DNA from: Cytophagales bacterium
GTDB taxonomy: Bacteria > Bacteroidota > Bacteroidia > Cytophagales > Cyclobacteriaceae
Direction of reading: 5' to 3'
Length of the DNA stretch: 64,000 bases
Assembly (NCBI GenBank): GCA_033344775.1
Contig: JAWPMT010000005.1
Coordinates: 434,001-498,000, forward strand
Under the pieces are notes generated by a model. The model did no database searches. It saw only the letters and a list, made by a program, of their open reading frames with translations, and had not been told where the DNA came from. The position numbers and the translations under genes were made by a program. Positions within the stretch are counted from its first letter, which is position 1; each line of letters opens with the position of its first letter. Below are positions 9,001 to 18,100 of this stretch, in pieces.

Positions 9001-11785
9001 CATCCTCTAATGGGATGGCAATTCCATTCGGCGATATAGATCTCTTCCAACTAGAAGTATAGATGTAATCATCATTTCTATGGTTAGGTGTTTGATGTGT
9101 TTCATGCCCATTACCTGTCAGTAATTTCTTGGCATCCACGTTGGCGGTATAGGAATTCTTCTCAAAAGAATAAGCTGGAAGCGCAAGCCTCCTCCTCTTT
9201 TCATCTATGTAATAATTATCCCAGTCAATCTTAATTCCATTCAACCACAACCGCCCTACTTTCTCAATCAGATATTTCTGATCATTGACCTTTTGCCTGG
9301 GTTGCCTGACCGTGTTTACTACATGATATGCTTCGCTTGATGATATGGCATCTTCCACATAATTGGATAAGCTTCTTCCCGGACCTAACTCAATGAAAAC
9401 AGCCCTGCCTTTTTGCTTTAAAGTTTCTATCCCCTTTAAAAAATGTACTGTACTTCGAAGGTGTCGACTCCAATAAGAAGGTTTTCTTATCTCCTCATAG
9501 GTTATGATTTCACCATTGATATTGGAAATACAGGGTATTGCTGTTTCATTGATTTCAACCATCGACAGCTCCTGCTCGAATTCATCCAATATTTCATCCA
9601 TCATATAAGAATGAAATGCATGTGAAGTATGCAGCTTTTTGCAGGTATAACCCTGGCTCAAAACTTGTTCTTCAAATTTATCCAGATCGGTTTTTTCTCC
9701 TGAGACAACTAGAGAAGTGCCGCTGTTGATGACCGCCAAATCTATATTTTCAGTTTCATCCAACAGTGGTTTTATCTGCTCCTCACTGGCATTGATGCTT
9801 AGCATACTGCCTCTCTTAGCTTTGCTCATGAGTTCTCCTCTTCGAACTACCAGTCGCAAAGCTTCATGAAGGGTAAATACACCACTTACACATGCTGCGA
9901 CATACTCTCCAATACTGTGACCTATCATATAATCAGGTCTAACTCCCCACTTCATCAACAGGTGGGCCATTGAGTATTCAATGATGAATAGTAAGGGTTG
10001 TGCGTATTGGGTATCGTTAATGTTAGAGGTGGCTCCTGAATCATCTCCTTGATCGGCGAATAGAACAGAACGGAGGTTCCCTTCGAAATACAGGTGAGCA
10101 ATTTCTAAACACTCCTCCACTTTGTCCCTAAATACTTTTTCTTTCAGGTACAGGCCCTTGCACATGTCCACATACTGAGAACCCTGACCAGAAAACATGA
10201 ATACCACATTTTGCAGGTCCTCCTGTGTATCTAGAGTCCGCTGCTCAATGGATTGACTGTCAGATAAAATGTTGATTGCATCATTTCGATTCTCACAAAC
10301 AAGCATTTTTCTGTGCTTGAAATGAAATCTCCCCTTTTGCAGTGTATAGGCTATATCCTGTACTTCGGAATCAGTATTATTTTTTAGGTGTGCTGTAAAC
10401 TGACTTACATTCCTCTCAAGGCTGCTTTGGGTCTTTGCCGAAAGCAAAATCAGATGATAATCCCTGGCTGGCGTGGATGGTTCCATAACCGGAGGTTCTT
10501 CCAAAACAACATGTGCATTGGTACCTCCGATGCCAAAGGAACTGACACCTGCCCTTAGGGGCCCTGAATTATTTGACCAATCTTTTAAGGTATGATTGAC
10601 GAAGAAAGGCCCGTCAGTGAAATTGATTTTTGGATTGGGTTCTTTGAAGTACAAACTCGCAGGGATCTGCTTATTTTTAATAGCCAATATCGTTTTGATA
10701 AAACCGGCCACACCTGCTGCGCTATCCAAATGACCAATATTTGACTTCACCGAGCCGATGGCACAATATTTTGAACTGCTTTTACCAAAGGCTTCATTCA
10801 AGGCTTCAATTTCAATGGGATCTCCTAGCTCGGTAGCTGTTCCGTGGGCCTCTACGTAACTAATGCTATCTGAGGATACACGAGCCATCTTATGCGCCCT
10901 TTTTATGGCTACACTTTGACCTTTGACACTAGGAGCAGTATATCCAACTTTATCATGACCATCATTATTGATCCCCGTTCCTTTAATAACGGCATGAATA
11001 TGATCACGATCCCGGATTGCGTCTTTCAGTTTTTTCAATACGACTACACCAACTCCTTCACCTCCGACCGTACCGCTGGAACTAGCGTCGAATGGACGGC
11101 ATTTCCCATCTTTAGACTGGATCATGCCCACCTGATGTATGTATCCCTTCTTTGAAAAGTTATGTATGGTGACTCCACCTGCCAAAGCCATGGTACACTC
11201 CCCTAATAACAAGCTACTGCATGCCTTGTGAATGGAAACCAGGGATGATGAGCATGCAGTCTGGATAAAAATTGAAGGACCTTTTAAATTCAATTTGTAA
11301 GAGATCAATGAACTTAAAAAAGTGATATTCCTTAAATGATGGGCCGAAAAATCATTAACCAGGCCTTCTCTGTTTTTACTATAGGAATGCAATTCCCAAT
11401 TAACATTGGGAGATCCAGCTGCGAATAAGCCAACTATATTTTTATCATTGGGGCTGCTGTAACCACTATCTTCCAACGCTTGCCAGCAACACTCATGAAA
11501 TATTCTGATCTGCGGATCCATCAATTCCGCCTCATCAGGTCTGTAACCAAAAAAATCAGAATCGAAATACGCTTTACTTTCTAAATATGCACCTGCTTTA
11601 ACATATGCTGCATTCTTGATTGCATCCGCACTTTCTCCCTCTTCTAAAATTTCTTCAGTACTGAACTTGCTGATACAATCTCTCCCATTCTTTAAGTTAT
11701 CCCAATACTGTTCTATATTCTCAGCTTTCGGAAACCTTCCGGCCATACCAATTACAGCAATTTCCAGACCTGTATATTTCTCCAT
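1..11785 (-). CDS. Hybrid PKS-NRPS megasynthase, KS-AT-KR-ACP-C-A-T-E-C-A (3' end outside window)
   Basis: This is one uninterrupted reading frame of at least 3928 codons; the end lies beyond position 1. The start at 11785 gives the usual KS beginning (MEKYTGLEIAVIGMAGRFP). Approximate domains: KS 5-430 with active-site TACSSS (~178), EAHGTAT (~312) and the GHL histidine; AT 530-830 with GQGSQ, GHSIGEY and HAFH, which predicts malonyl-CoA; KR 1150-1350 with TGGFGGMGF and YNASN, so it looks active; ACP (GGDSLKG ~1465); C 1518-1960 (HHIVMDAVS); A 1965-2440 with pocket residues D-L-T-K-I-G-E-V-G, close to the Asn code; T (GGDSIKS ~2508); E 2560-2980 (HHLIVDGVSW, NYLGQFD); C 3015-3460 (HHILMDRW); and an A domain broken by the window edge. 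It would add one malonate-derived beta-hydroxy unit, then D-Asn, then another residue. It follows the 2104-residue NRPS in the same direction. Domains are read from motifs; substrate calls are inference. Confidence 0.93.
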   Translation of the reverse strand, partial: MEKYTGLEIAVIGMAGRFPKAENIEQYWDNLKNGRDCISKFSTEEILEEGESADAIKNAAYVKAGAYLESKAYFDSDFFGYRPDEAELMDPQIRIFHECCWQALEDSGYSSPNDKNIVGLFAAGSPNVNWELHSYSKNREGLVNDFSAHHLRNITFLSSLISYKLNLKGPSIFIQTACSSSLVSIHKACSSLLLGECTMALAGGVTIHNFSKKGYIHQVGMIQSKDGKCRPFDASSSGTVGGEGVGVVVLKKLKDAIRDRDHIHAVIKGTGINNDGHDKVGYTAPSVKGQSVAIKRAHKMARVSSDSISYVEAHGTATELGDPIEIEALNEAFGKSSSKYCAIGSVKSNIGHLDSAAGVAGFIKTILAIKNKQIPASLYFKEPNPKINFTDGPFFVNHTLKDWSNNSGPLRAGVSSFGIGGTNAHVVLEEPPVMEPSTPARDYHLILLSAKTQSSLERNVSQFTAHLKNNTDSEVQDIAYTLQKGRFHFKHRKMLVCENRNDAINILSDSQSIEQRTLDTQEDLQNVVFMFSGQGSQYVDMCKGLYLKEKVFRDKVEECLEIAHLYFEGNLRSVLFADQGDDSGATSNINDTQYAQPLLFIIEYSMAHLLMKWGVRPDYMIGHSIGEYVAACVSGVFTLHEALRLVVRRGELMSKAKRGSMLSINASEEQIKPLLDETENIDLAVINSGTSLVVSGEKTDLDKFEEQVLSQGYTCKKLHTSHAFHSYMMDEILDEFEQELSMVEINETAIPCISNINGEIITYEEIRKPSYWSRHLRSTVHFLKGIETLKQKGRAVFIELGPGRSLSNYVEDAISSSEAYHVVNTVRQPRQKVNDQKYLIEKVGRLWLNGIKIDWDNYYIDEKRRRLALPAYSFEKNSYTANVDAKKLLTGNGHETHQTPNHRNDDYIYTSSWKRSISPNGIAIPLEDESCIVVISGDENFSEPLIRDLASSGQKVIEVRPGESFEKTEDHVFKVNILDASDLWNHLSKSEGLVINNVIYCAALSELAESHRYEDLEENFELGYMGLSYLAKSITQIPQTKKINLTVINNHIADVTEDDEINPLKATILGPAKVIPSEIQDINCKVIDIPYPFQSETSLNGYLPKVINEIFYDSNAAFIAYRYKERWVQSFEALPENEQTASAIKIVENGTYLITGGFGGMGFTIAKDLVNQYKAHILLVHRSKFPERKEWNDWLLNNEKEEPTSIRIREILEMEEAGGQVDLYQVDVAEEDQVQNLTIKIKEEYPKLDGLIWAAGEIDAGGIILNREKENFTKYTASKVQSLLLFEKYLGFESLDFIALFSSIGNVFYQSKFGEVAYNASNEFLESYSLFAQKKMNVHAFTINWCDWLDVGMTVKAKKKREETKNIHQIDVETSQGISPKEGAVCFHKCLQSKVPVNIIYKGDLNAAIKTHESKYKKIVESLTTSSEPVTEPIEEVSLEKTLIAIFSQFFGKKGVTANDDFFELGGDSLKGMTLVARINQKVGTQLSIGDLYKHTTIRELTDKLSDDIGEQVTEHDIPKAADQAHYVLSSAQKRMYFLQTLDEQSTAYNEVHALKLSGSIDKEKLEMTFQKLILRHESFRTFFETLDKEPVQKVKDEVDFKVDYFEQGTDSPEESISKFIRPFDLSIAPLIRVGLMELSADEHLLVLDAHHIVMDAVSQSIIINDFMALYNDEPLSELKLTYKDFAEWNHSEEQQGKLEKQKEFWIKEFSKDLEPIELPTDFERPSVNKNEGNTVEFSLDRNETTSLKSLAEEEGATMFMVMLSLYNVLLSKLSNQEDIVVGTSVAGRHQHADLEEMVGMFVSALPMRNYPQGELSFRKFLASVKSRVLDGLENQDYPYEKLIDAINVERDLGRNPLFDVLFDFHNFKEPELKIPNLELAPFDFERGSSRFDLILTAVERDGQIFLRMGYSSVLFREESVIKFVTYFKNVVAAIIEDVDIKISDIEILDDREQQHLLYDFNQTEVAYNKEQTVLALFKNQVKENPHNKAILCGDQEITYEALDLLSDNIALYLQHEKEVGKGDLVGVQLDRNEHLVPCIIAILKLGAAYIPIDASYPEDYVTTIAQDAGLKVMVTKERYQEVPCAIISDFINPDKSPEALVSDKKLPDVEIKGSDLAYVIYTSGSTGKPKGVMIEHSSLMNYVSWASKYYLSGEAATFGLYTSISFDLTVTSIFTPLITGNSIVMYPGDDNGSPVEEIFRDGQVEIMKLTPSHLKILRDLDFEVLESSKLRKLIVGGEELETPLARAIYDRFDGKVEIYNEYGPTEATVGCMIHRFTPEESLSTVPIGGPVNNTQVYILDQYLHPVTAGTQGDLYVSGSGVARGYLSNEKLTEERFMANPFIEGAIMYKTGDIAQMSVDGNVLYKGRTDDQVKVRGHRIELNEIAHQLSTYDQIDESIVLGKDKGEEGDKYLVGYYLSDSEIPADSLINHLSASLPEYMVPSFFVHLREWPLTTNGKLDKKSLPDPEQIDQEDFEPPVTPEEKIVAKAWSEVLSVDPVSINDTFFSLGGDSIKSILINSRIRRAGYEMSVKDLFTDQTVKKLSKKLKPLTSVIDQSEVKGSSSLTPIQQWFFTRSLEHKHHYNQSVMLHFAEGISEENVNSIFQLIQKHHDSLRMVFREEKDILVQENLGADVPLSMEAHDLKASEDISTSLLNICHKIESSINLEEGPLMKIGLFQMAEGSRLFITIHHLIVDGVSWRILLEDIESLYQKISRKEPLTLPKKTSSFLSWSEQLSIYMKTDAFYEAKAFWNDFESLKVEPLLRDNEHGTNTGKHRKFASFTLDQKQTAELLTNVHQSFGTQINDLLLAALLLSVERQYGNKTIQVDLENHGRKEIPNVDFSRTVGWFTVIYPVILGKVDGDLSHLIKSVKEGLRNIPNDGFDYPLTKHFVSDFRAIEENSQSGSQVLFNYLGQFDSDTENRSYSIIREEKRKNASNTEVLSDYDWDISGSVISGKLGMTLAYSSEQYSEASITAFVNSYKEKLEEIIAYCGTYDKQELTQSDLTYKGISNTEFQNLQRRYDFSDIYPLSPMQEGILFHSVLDTEEGYYFGQTTGTIKGKLDVGIMERSMNFLISRYDILRTVFLHKNYDRPIQVVLKEQKIDFTYADISNDIKERSEEEVIAKYRQKDKNRKFDLSNDVLMRLTVMKVAEDEFSLIWSHHHILMDRWCIGIIINEFFTIYLSYVEDKEITLPRSNPYAGYIKWLQERNQEASAEYWSNYLASYESVSVLPQKETTSVEALPYLHKTRQLVLSQEQTSLFHKVAQGYGITANTLFQFAWGYLLTKYNNVNDIVFGTVVSGRPAEIEGIENMVGLFINTIPVRIKYDPNSKIGDLLKDMQEHALEGEGHHYHPLSEIQSLSGLGRNLFNHIITFENIPISQEINVSGKKISNPFEISNSTYSVQTNYDFNLTVTPTDQFEVKFTYNGNVFEDELVNYVSAHLKNIIYSIIRNPDTLVKNVSLYDDQEYVSIRENFSKDLNNAFDIAPIQKRLSDSFQKYSENCAIEYNGRSFTYAQIENEVNKVSNAILDYNIVEHTNIGLLLEDRHWLISSMLGILKSRMSFVPLEVLMPMERLSSMVDHTGTKYIITDQKPEQYEQLDSLNDGITWITIDEIEKQNEKPVQHKNNYQLDDPIYIYFTSGSTGTPKGILGQNQGLVHFVDWYLIEFEGVEQARFSQFSNPGFDAILKDIFVPLCSGGTVCIPDESVVANSRKLKEWISSERINIIHCVPSFFKLIQQGGIEKNIFSDLNYLFLSGEKIHLSELKHWYEIFGDRVQLVNLYGATETTIIKSFHLIQPEDITKEHAAVEATMGAQMMLLDNTLLNPCPHGAIGEVYVRTPYRTLGYLDQEKTKASFLPNPFSKDTDDLIYRTGDLGRINDNGEFEILGRIDNQVKINGVRIELDDIKENILKHPAIKEAVVSTIEDIDGE

Positions 11786-12128
11786 TTCTATTTTGTTATG
11801 CAATCGAAAATTTCCTTGAACTGGTCAAGGACATGAAATGATTGGGTTCCAGCTTAGTCGGTGGTACCTCAAATTGTTTTATGAATAAACCCTGAATGGT
11901 CATGATAGATCTAACAGCCACATTTGGCCATGAGAAGGTCTGGGATTGATTCCAGATTCCTGCTATCCATTTTTATTCTCATTATACCAGGGAAGCAATT
12001 GAGTAAATTTTGATTTCCTGATTTAGTGACGTAACCACCTCTATCAAAAATTTTATGACGTAAAGCCCTGAGTTGATGAGCTTATCCTACCTTCAAAACC
12101 GCCAAGCTGAAAAGGTGACAATGCCAGA
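11786..12128. other. Intergenic gap between two megasynthase genes
   Basis: These 343 bases hold no convincing gene. The one notable item is a TGAGGTACC word on the minus strand at 11863-11871, which recurs in other gaps of the cluster. I see no terminator hairpin, so read-through from the upstream synthetase gene is plausible. Confidence 0.5.
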
Positions 12129-15100
12129 TTAAAAGTTATTTAGGAGATTGACTGTTTCACTCATTTGCTCCAATCCGCTCTCTACATCAGCATCGATATC
12201 ATCAGAAGATTCTGATTCTTCCTTTTTATCTAAATAACTTGCTATTCCCGAAATAGAAGGAAATTCAAACATCTTAGCTAGCGGTATAGAAACATTAAAG
12301 TGCTTTTCAACTTTATTGGTCATTCGAATGAGCTTCAAGGAATTCCCACCCAAGTCGTAGAAGTTCGTATCAACACCAATATTTTTCACTTCTATGGCCA
12401 ATATGTCTGACCATATTTCCACAAGGACTTTTTGAGTTTCGTTTATCGGCAAAGTATGTTTTATCGTCTCACTAATTGCCATACCAGCAAGAGCGGATTT
12501 ATCCAATTTTCCATTGGAATTCCAGGGCATTTTTTCTAAAGAAACATAAAATGCGGGAACCATATACTCCGGCAAACTATCCTTTAGGTATCCTCTGAGT
12601 ACAGTGGGCTCAAGTTTTTTTGATGATACATAGTACGCCACCAAAAAATTATCTCCATTTTTTTCCTTTTTCAGTACAACAGCTTCCTGGATGTCCTCAT
12701 GAGTGCTCAATTGATTGGCAATCTCCTGCAGTCCTATGCGAAAGCCATTTATTTTAACCAGATCATCGTATCTACCTACAAATTCAATGTTTCCTTCAGG
12801 TCGCCATTTTGCATAATCTCCGGTAGCATACATTTTACGACCTTTGACAAACGGGTTGTCGATAAACTTTTCATCTGTGAGTTTTTGATCATTTACATAA
12901 CCGCTGGCCAAACCTTCTCCACTGATGTATAGCTCTCCTTTTACTCCTTTAGGCAACAATTTCAATTGGTCGTCCAAGACATAGAGCCACGTATTTTTGA
13001 TGGGTTTTCCAATGGAAACGTGTTGTTTGTTCGCCTCACTTTCCGTTACCTGGCCAAGTGTTGAACTGACCGTGGTTTCAGTTAGTCCGTATTTGTTGTA
13101 AAACTTATAATCTTTACTCAGCCTGTTGGCCAGCTGTACCCCACACTCCTCTCCGGCAGTGATTATTCGCTTAAGGCTATTTGGCTTGTGCAACTCAATG
13201 CTTTCTAAATAGGATGGAGTAGTATGAAGGTAAGTGATTCTTTTTTCAGTGATGTAGCGATTAAATTCACCATTATCAGCAATGGTCTGTTTGTTAATTA
13301 ACACGAGAACAGAACCACTGCATAATGCCATCCAAATTTGTTCCATTGAAGCGTCAAAACTGATCGTTGAAAACTGAAGTATCTTCTCTTCCTCTCCAAT
13401 GTCCAGCTGCTGTTGCATCGATGTGACAAGATTTACCAGACCCTGATGTCTTACCATTACCCCTTTAGGTTTTCCGGTAGACCCTGAGGTATAAATGATG
13501 TAAACTAGATTTAAAAGGGACTCTTTTATGGGTAAGTTTTCCTTAGGCATGGTGGGTAACTGCTCATCACCCATTTCAACAATATCTATGTATTTTTCAT
13601 ATACATCAACATGCTTTGGCTCAGTCAATAGTAACCGAGCGCTGCTTTCATTTAAGATGTGTCTTACTCGTTCCTCAGGATGTGTACCATCTAATGGTAA
13701 GTAAGTACCTCCAGCTTTCAGAATACCGACCATCGCAATGATCATATCGAAGGACCGCTCCAACATTAGCCCGACGATACTCCCTTCTTTCACTCCTCTG
13801 CGCACTAAATAATGCGCCAATTGATTGGCCCTTTCATTCAACTCGTGATAGGTAATTTGATCATCGTTGAATTCTAAGGCTATCTTATTGGATGCTTGTT
13901 TCGCCTGCTTTTCAAACAAGGAAATCACGCTCTTTTCTTGTGGGGGACTGACCTGTGTATCATTAAACTGATGTAGGAGTTCGTGTTTTTCAGATTCACC
14001 CAGAACATTGATATCTGCTATTCTGACATTATCATCTGAAATAACAGTCAACATGATTTTCCTGAAATATGATTTAAACCTTTTTATCGTCTCCGGTTTA
14101 AACAATTTAGCAGAATATTCCAGTCTGAACGAGATTTGATTTACATCCTCAAATGCAGACAGGCTCATGTCGAATTTTGATGTTGTGCGTGTTTCACGAA
14201 GTGGTTCCAGCTTTATTCCGGGAATCTTCAACGCGGACTCTTCCACGTTTTGGAACACAAACATCACATCGAATAAAGGATTACGACCTTTATCCCGTTT
14301 TACATTTAATGCGTCAATGAGCTCTTCATAAGGGTAGGCTTGATTATCAAAATATGTTAGCACTTTTGCTCCTACTGAAGACAAAAACTCTTTAAAGGCC
14401 AGGTCTGCTTGAAAACGGCTTCGCAATGGAAGCACATTGATAATAAAACCAACCATATGCTCCAGGTCAGGATGTGATCTTCCCGAAACCGGCACACCTA
14501 CAACAATATCGTCTTGATTGGAGATTTTAGATAATAAGATATTGTAAAAAGCAAACAGGAGGGTAAACATGGTGACACCTTCTCTTTCTGCTACCGATCT
14601 CAGCTTGATCGTTTCTTCTTTACTAAAATCAAAACTGATTGAGTTTCCTTCATAACTTTTCACCAAAGGTCTGGTATAATCCGTAAGCAATTCAATTGCA
14701 GGAATGTCTCCTGAAAACTCGTTGAGCCAAAACTCTTTTTGTTTGGCTATTTCCTTCTCTTGATTTTCACTTTGCTGCCATTCTGCATAATCTTTAAATT
14801 GTAACGGTAGTTCAGGGAGTTTCTTCTCATTATAGATGTCCATAAACTCCTTAATGAGAATCTGTTGTGAAACACCATCACCGATGATATGATGTACATC
14901 TACTGTCAAAATGTGCTTTTCAGGCGATGTTTCTATTAGACCTACCCGCATTAAAGGTGCCTCCCCCAAATCAAATGGTCTTACAAAACCTTCTAACGAA
15001 TCCTGGACGCTATCTTCGATGGCAGAAAGGTGCTCAATCTCGAAATCAACCTGTGGTGATATTCGTTGTACAGGTTCTCCATTTATCGTTAGAAACGATG

Positions 15101-18100
15101 TACGTAAGATGTCATGACGAGCAATAAGTTGCTGAAAGGCATGATTGATTTTTTCTTTATTCAAATCACCCTCCATCAGGACAGAAGTTCCTCCATTATA
15201 AGCAATTGAAGGTTTATCAATTTCGTAGAGGAAGTACAATCGTTTCTGTGCCGAGGATAATTTATAATACTCCGCTGATGCCGCTCTTTCAATAGCAGCA
15301 TACTTTTTGGTCTCCTTGGATTGGATATAAATTCCCAGATCTCTTATCGTCTGATAATTAAAGAAATCGTTGATCGGAACCAGCACATCAAATTCTTTCA
15401 GCACCCTGTTCAACATCAAAACGATCTTTAGAGAATGACCTCCAAGATCCAAAAAGCTTTTGGTTACGCTTAATTTGTTGCCATCCAATTTCAAAACCTC
15501 AGACCAAATCCCAACAAGTTTTTCTTCAGTACTATTGACTGATGTTACCCTTTCCTCTTCTATCTCTATTTCGGGTTGGGGTAACGCTTTTTTATCGAGT
15601 TTACCATGGGAGTTAAGGGGCATTTGATCCAAATGCATATAATAATGAGGTACCATGTATTGAGGTAAACTCTCGGAGAGATGGCTTTTTATCTCATCAT
15701 TTTCTATTCGGTCTGATGCCACATAATAGGCCACAGCGTGCGAATTTTCATCCTCTTCTCTGATGGTAACTACGGCTTCTTTTATAGCACCATGTGATAG
15801 AAGATGTTTTTCTATTTCTCCTAATTCGACCCTATGCCCGTTAACTTTTACCTGATCGTCCTTCCTTCCTTTAAATACAATCTCACCGTTAAAACATCTT
15901 ATTGCAACATCTCCAGTTCTATACATTTTTTCACCCTTGATGAAAGGATTCTCAATAAAATGCTGATTTGTAAGTTCTTCTCCCCCAACGTACCCTCGTG
16001 CCAGGTTGTCACCAGCAATAAATAATTCTCCGATCATTCCTGTCGGAACATGTTCCAGGGATTCATTCAACAAATAAATCTGCGTATTGTTGATGGGATG
16101 ACCAATAGAAACTGATGTTGTCGTTTCCGTCGGATCAAATTTATGAATCATGCACCCCACTGTCGCCTCGGTGGGGCCATACTCATTGAATATTTCTACA
16201 TTTCCTCCGAATTTTTGGTAGATATCCCTTGCCAGTTGTGTAGGAAATGCTTCGCCTCCGACGATAAGCTTCTTAGTCCTTTTTCCAGCCAGGGAGTCCG
16301 GGTCTAAACCATCATTGACGATTTTTAAATGTGAGGGAGTGAGTTTTATGACATCAACGTCCTCACTATTGATAATTTTTTCTATGAAGTTCGATTCATT
16401 TTCCTCGTAGACCATGATTTTATTACCGGTAATCAGAGGAGTGAAAATCGATGTAATGGTCAGGTCAAAGGAAATTGAAGTATATAACGGGAAAGTAGTC
16501 TTTTCATTTTTAACGTAATTTCCCGCGGCCCACGTAATGTAATTCGCCAACGATCGGTGTTCGATCATAACCCCTTTTGGGGTACCAGTGGAACCTGAAG
16601 TATATAATACATAAGCCAGATTTTTGCTATCCAACTTTTTAGCTACAGGTTCAACAGGGAACTTAATGATATCCTCCAGACATGTATCCAGATCGAGTAT
16701 AACAGCGCCAGTGGCAAATACTTCCTGATACCTTGCCCTCGTTATCAAAACCTTTAAACTTGAGTTATTTAAGATAGCCTTTACTCGATTTTCAGGATAG
16801 CTGGGATCAATTGGAACATATGCGCCACCGGCTTTTAAAACTCCTAAAATAAAAGGCACCAAATACTTCTCCCGGTCAAGCATCAATCCCACCAGGTCTC
16901 CTGTTTTTACCCCCTTCACTTCCTGTAAGTATGAAGCGATGTGATCAGAAAGGGCACTAAGTTGTCCATAGGTGAGCATTTCTTCACCGCATTCCAATGC
17001 CAGGTTTTCGGGAAGTTTTTGAGCCTGTTCTTCGAATAATTCTACTACCGTATTTTCATAGGTCGAATTATACTCGGTCGCATTAAATTCCTCTAAAAGT
17101 CGTAGATCGACCTGATCTAATTTTCCGGAAATCTGCCCTACTTTTTTGCTGCAATCATCTAAGATATCATTGAGAATCGATGTATAGTTGAGTGCCAATG
17201 ATTTTACAAATTCATCGCTTATCAGGTTTGACTTGTACATCAATTCAATTTCCAATTCTTCCTTAAAGAAGACGGTAATTACCAATGGTGTACTGGTGTT
17301 TTCTCTTACGTCTCTTAATTCAACATAAAAATGATCATGGTTGATGATTGATTCTTCATCGAGAGGATAGTTTTCTATCGCTATCACCGAATCATATAAA
17401 TCATCAGTGGCTTTTATGCCAAGGAATTGTTTGATGTCAGGATAGGCGGTTCCGGTATACTGACTCCTGCTAATTATAGCAGAGTGTACATTATTTACCA
17501 CTTCCAGGAGACTGTTTTCACCGGAGGTTTCAAGCCTAAGGGGGATTGTATTAACAAAATTCCCAATTGTTTGCTCCATACCTTTTATGGCACTGTCACG
17601 ATTAGAAACGGTGGTGCCAAATACTACGTCAGAGGAGTTATTATACTTCTGTAACAGTAGGCCATAAGCCGCATAAATAACAGCTGCTTGTGTGACTTTG
17701 TGTTGCGTGGAAAATGCCTTGAGTTTGGTGGCTGAAGTAGTAAAAAGTTGTCTTTGGGTTTGTCCAAGGTCTATTTGTTGAACATGGTTATTTAAGAATA
17801 AGGATGATGCTTTATGGTTCTCCAAATAGTTTTTCCAATAGCGCTCTCGTTCATTGGGATCGATTTTTTGACGAAGTGCTCTTTGAACCGTGTTGTAATC
17901 AGGTTTTGCATATAAAGCTGGCTTTTTGGTAGTAATTAAATGTTCGTAATGTCCGAATATCTCTTTCAACAAAACGCCATTACTCCACCCGTCGTGCAAA
18001 ATGTGGTGATAGGTAATGTTTAGAACGAAGGATTGATGATTCAACTGAATTAATTGAACCCGGAACGGTAAATCGTTTAGATCAAACCTTTTACTCCAAT

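Noticed and set aside
1-11785. Trans-AT polyketide module
   Set aside because: A complete AT domain with GQGSQ, GHSIGEY and HAFH lies directly after the KS.
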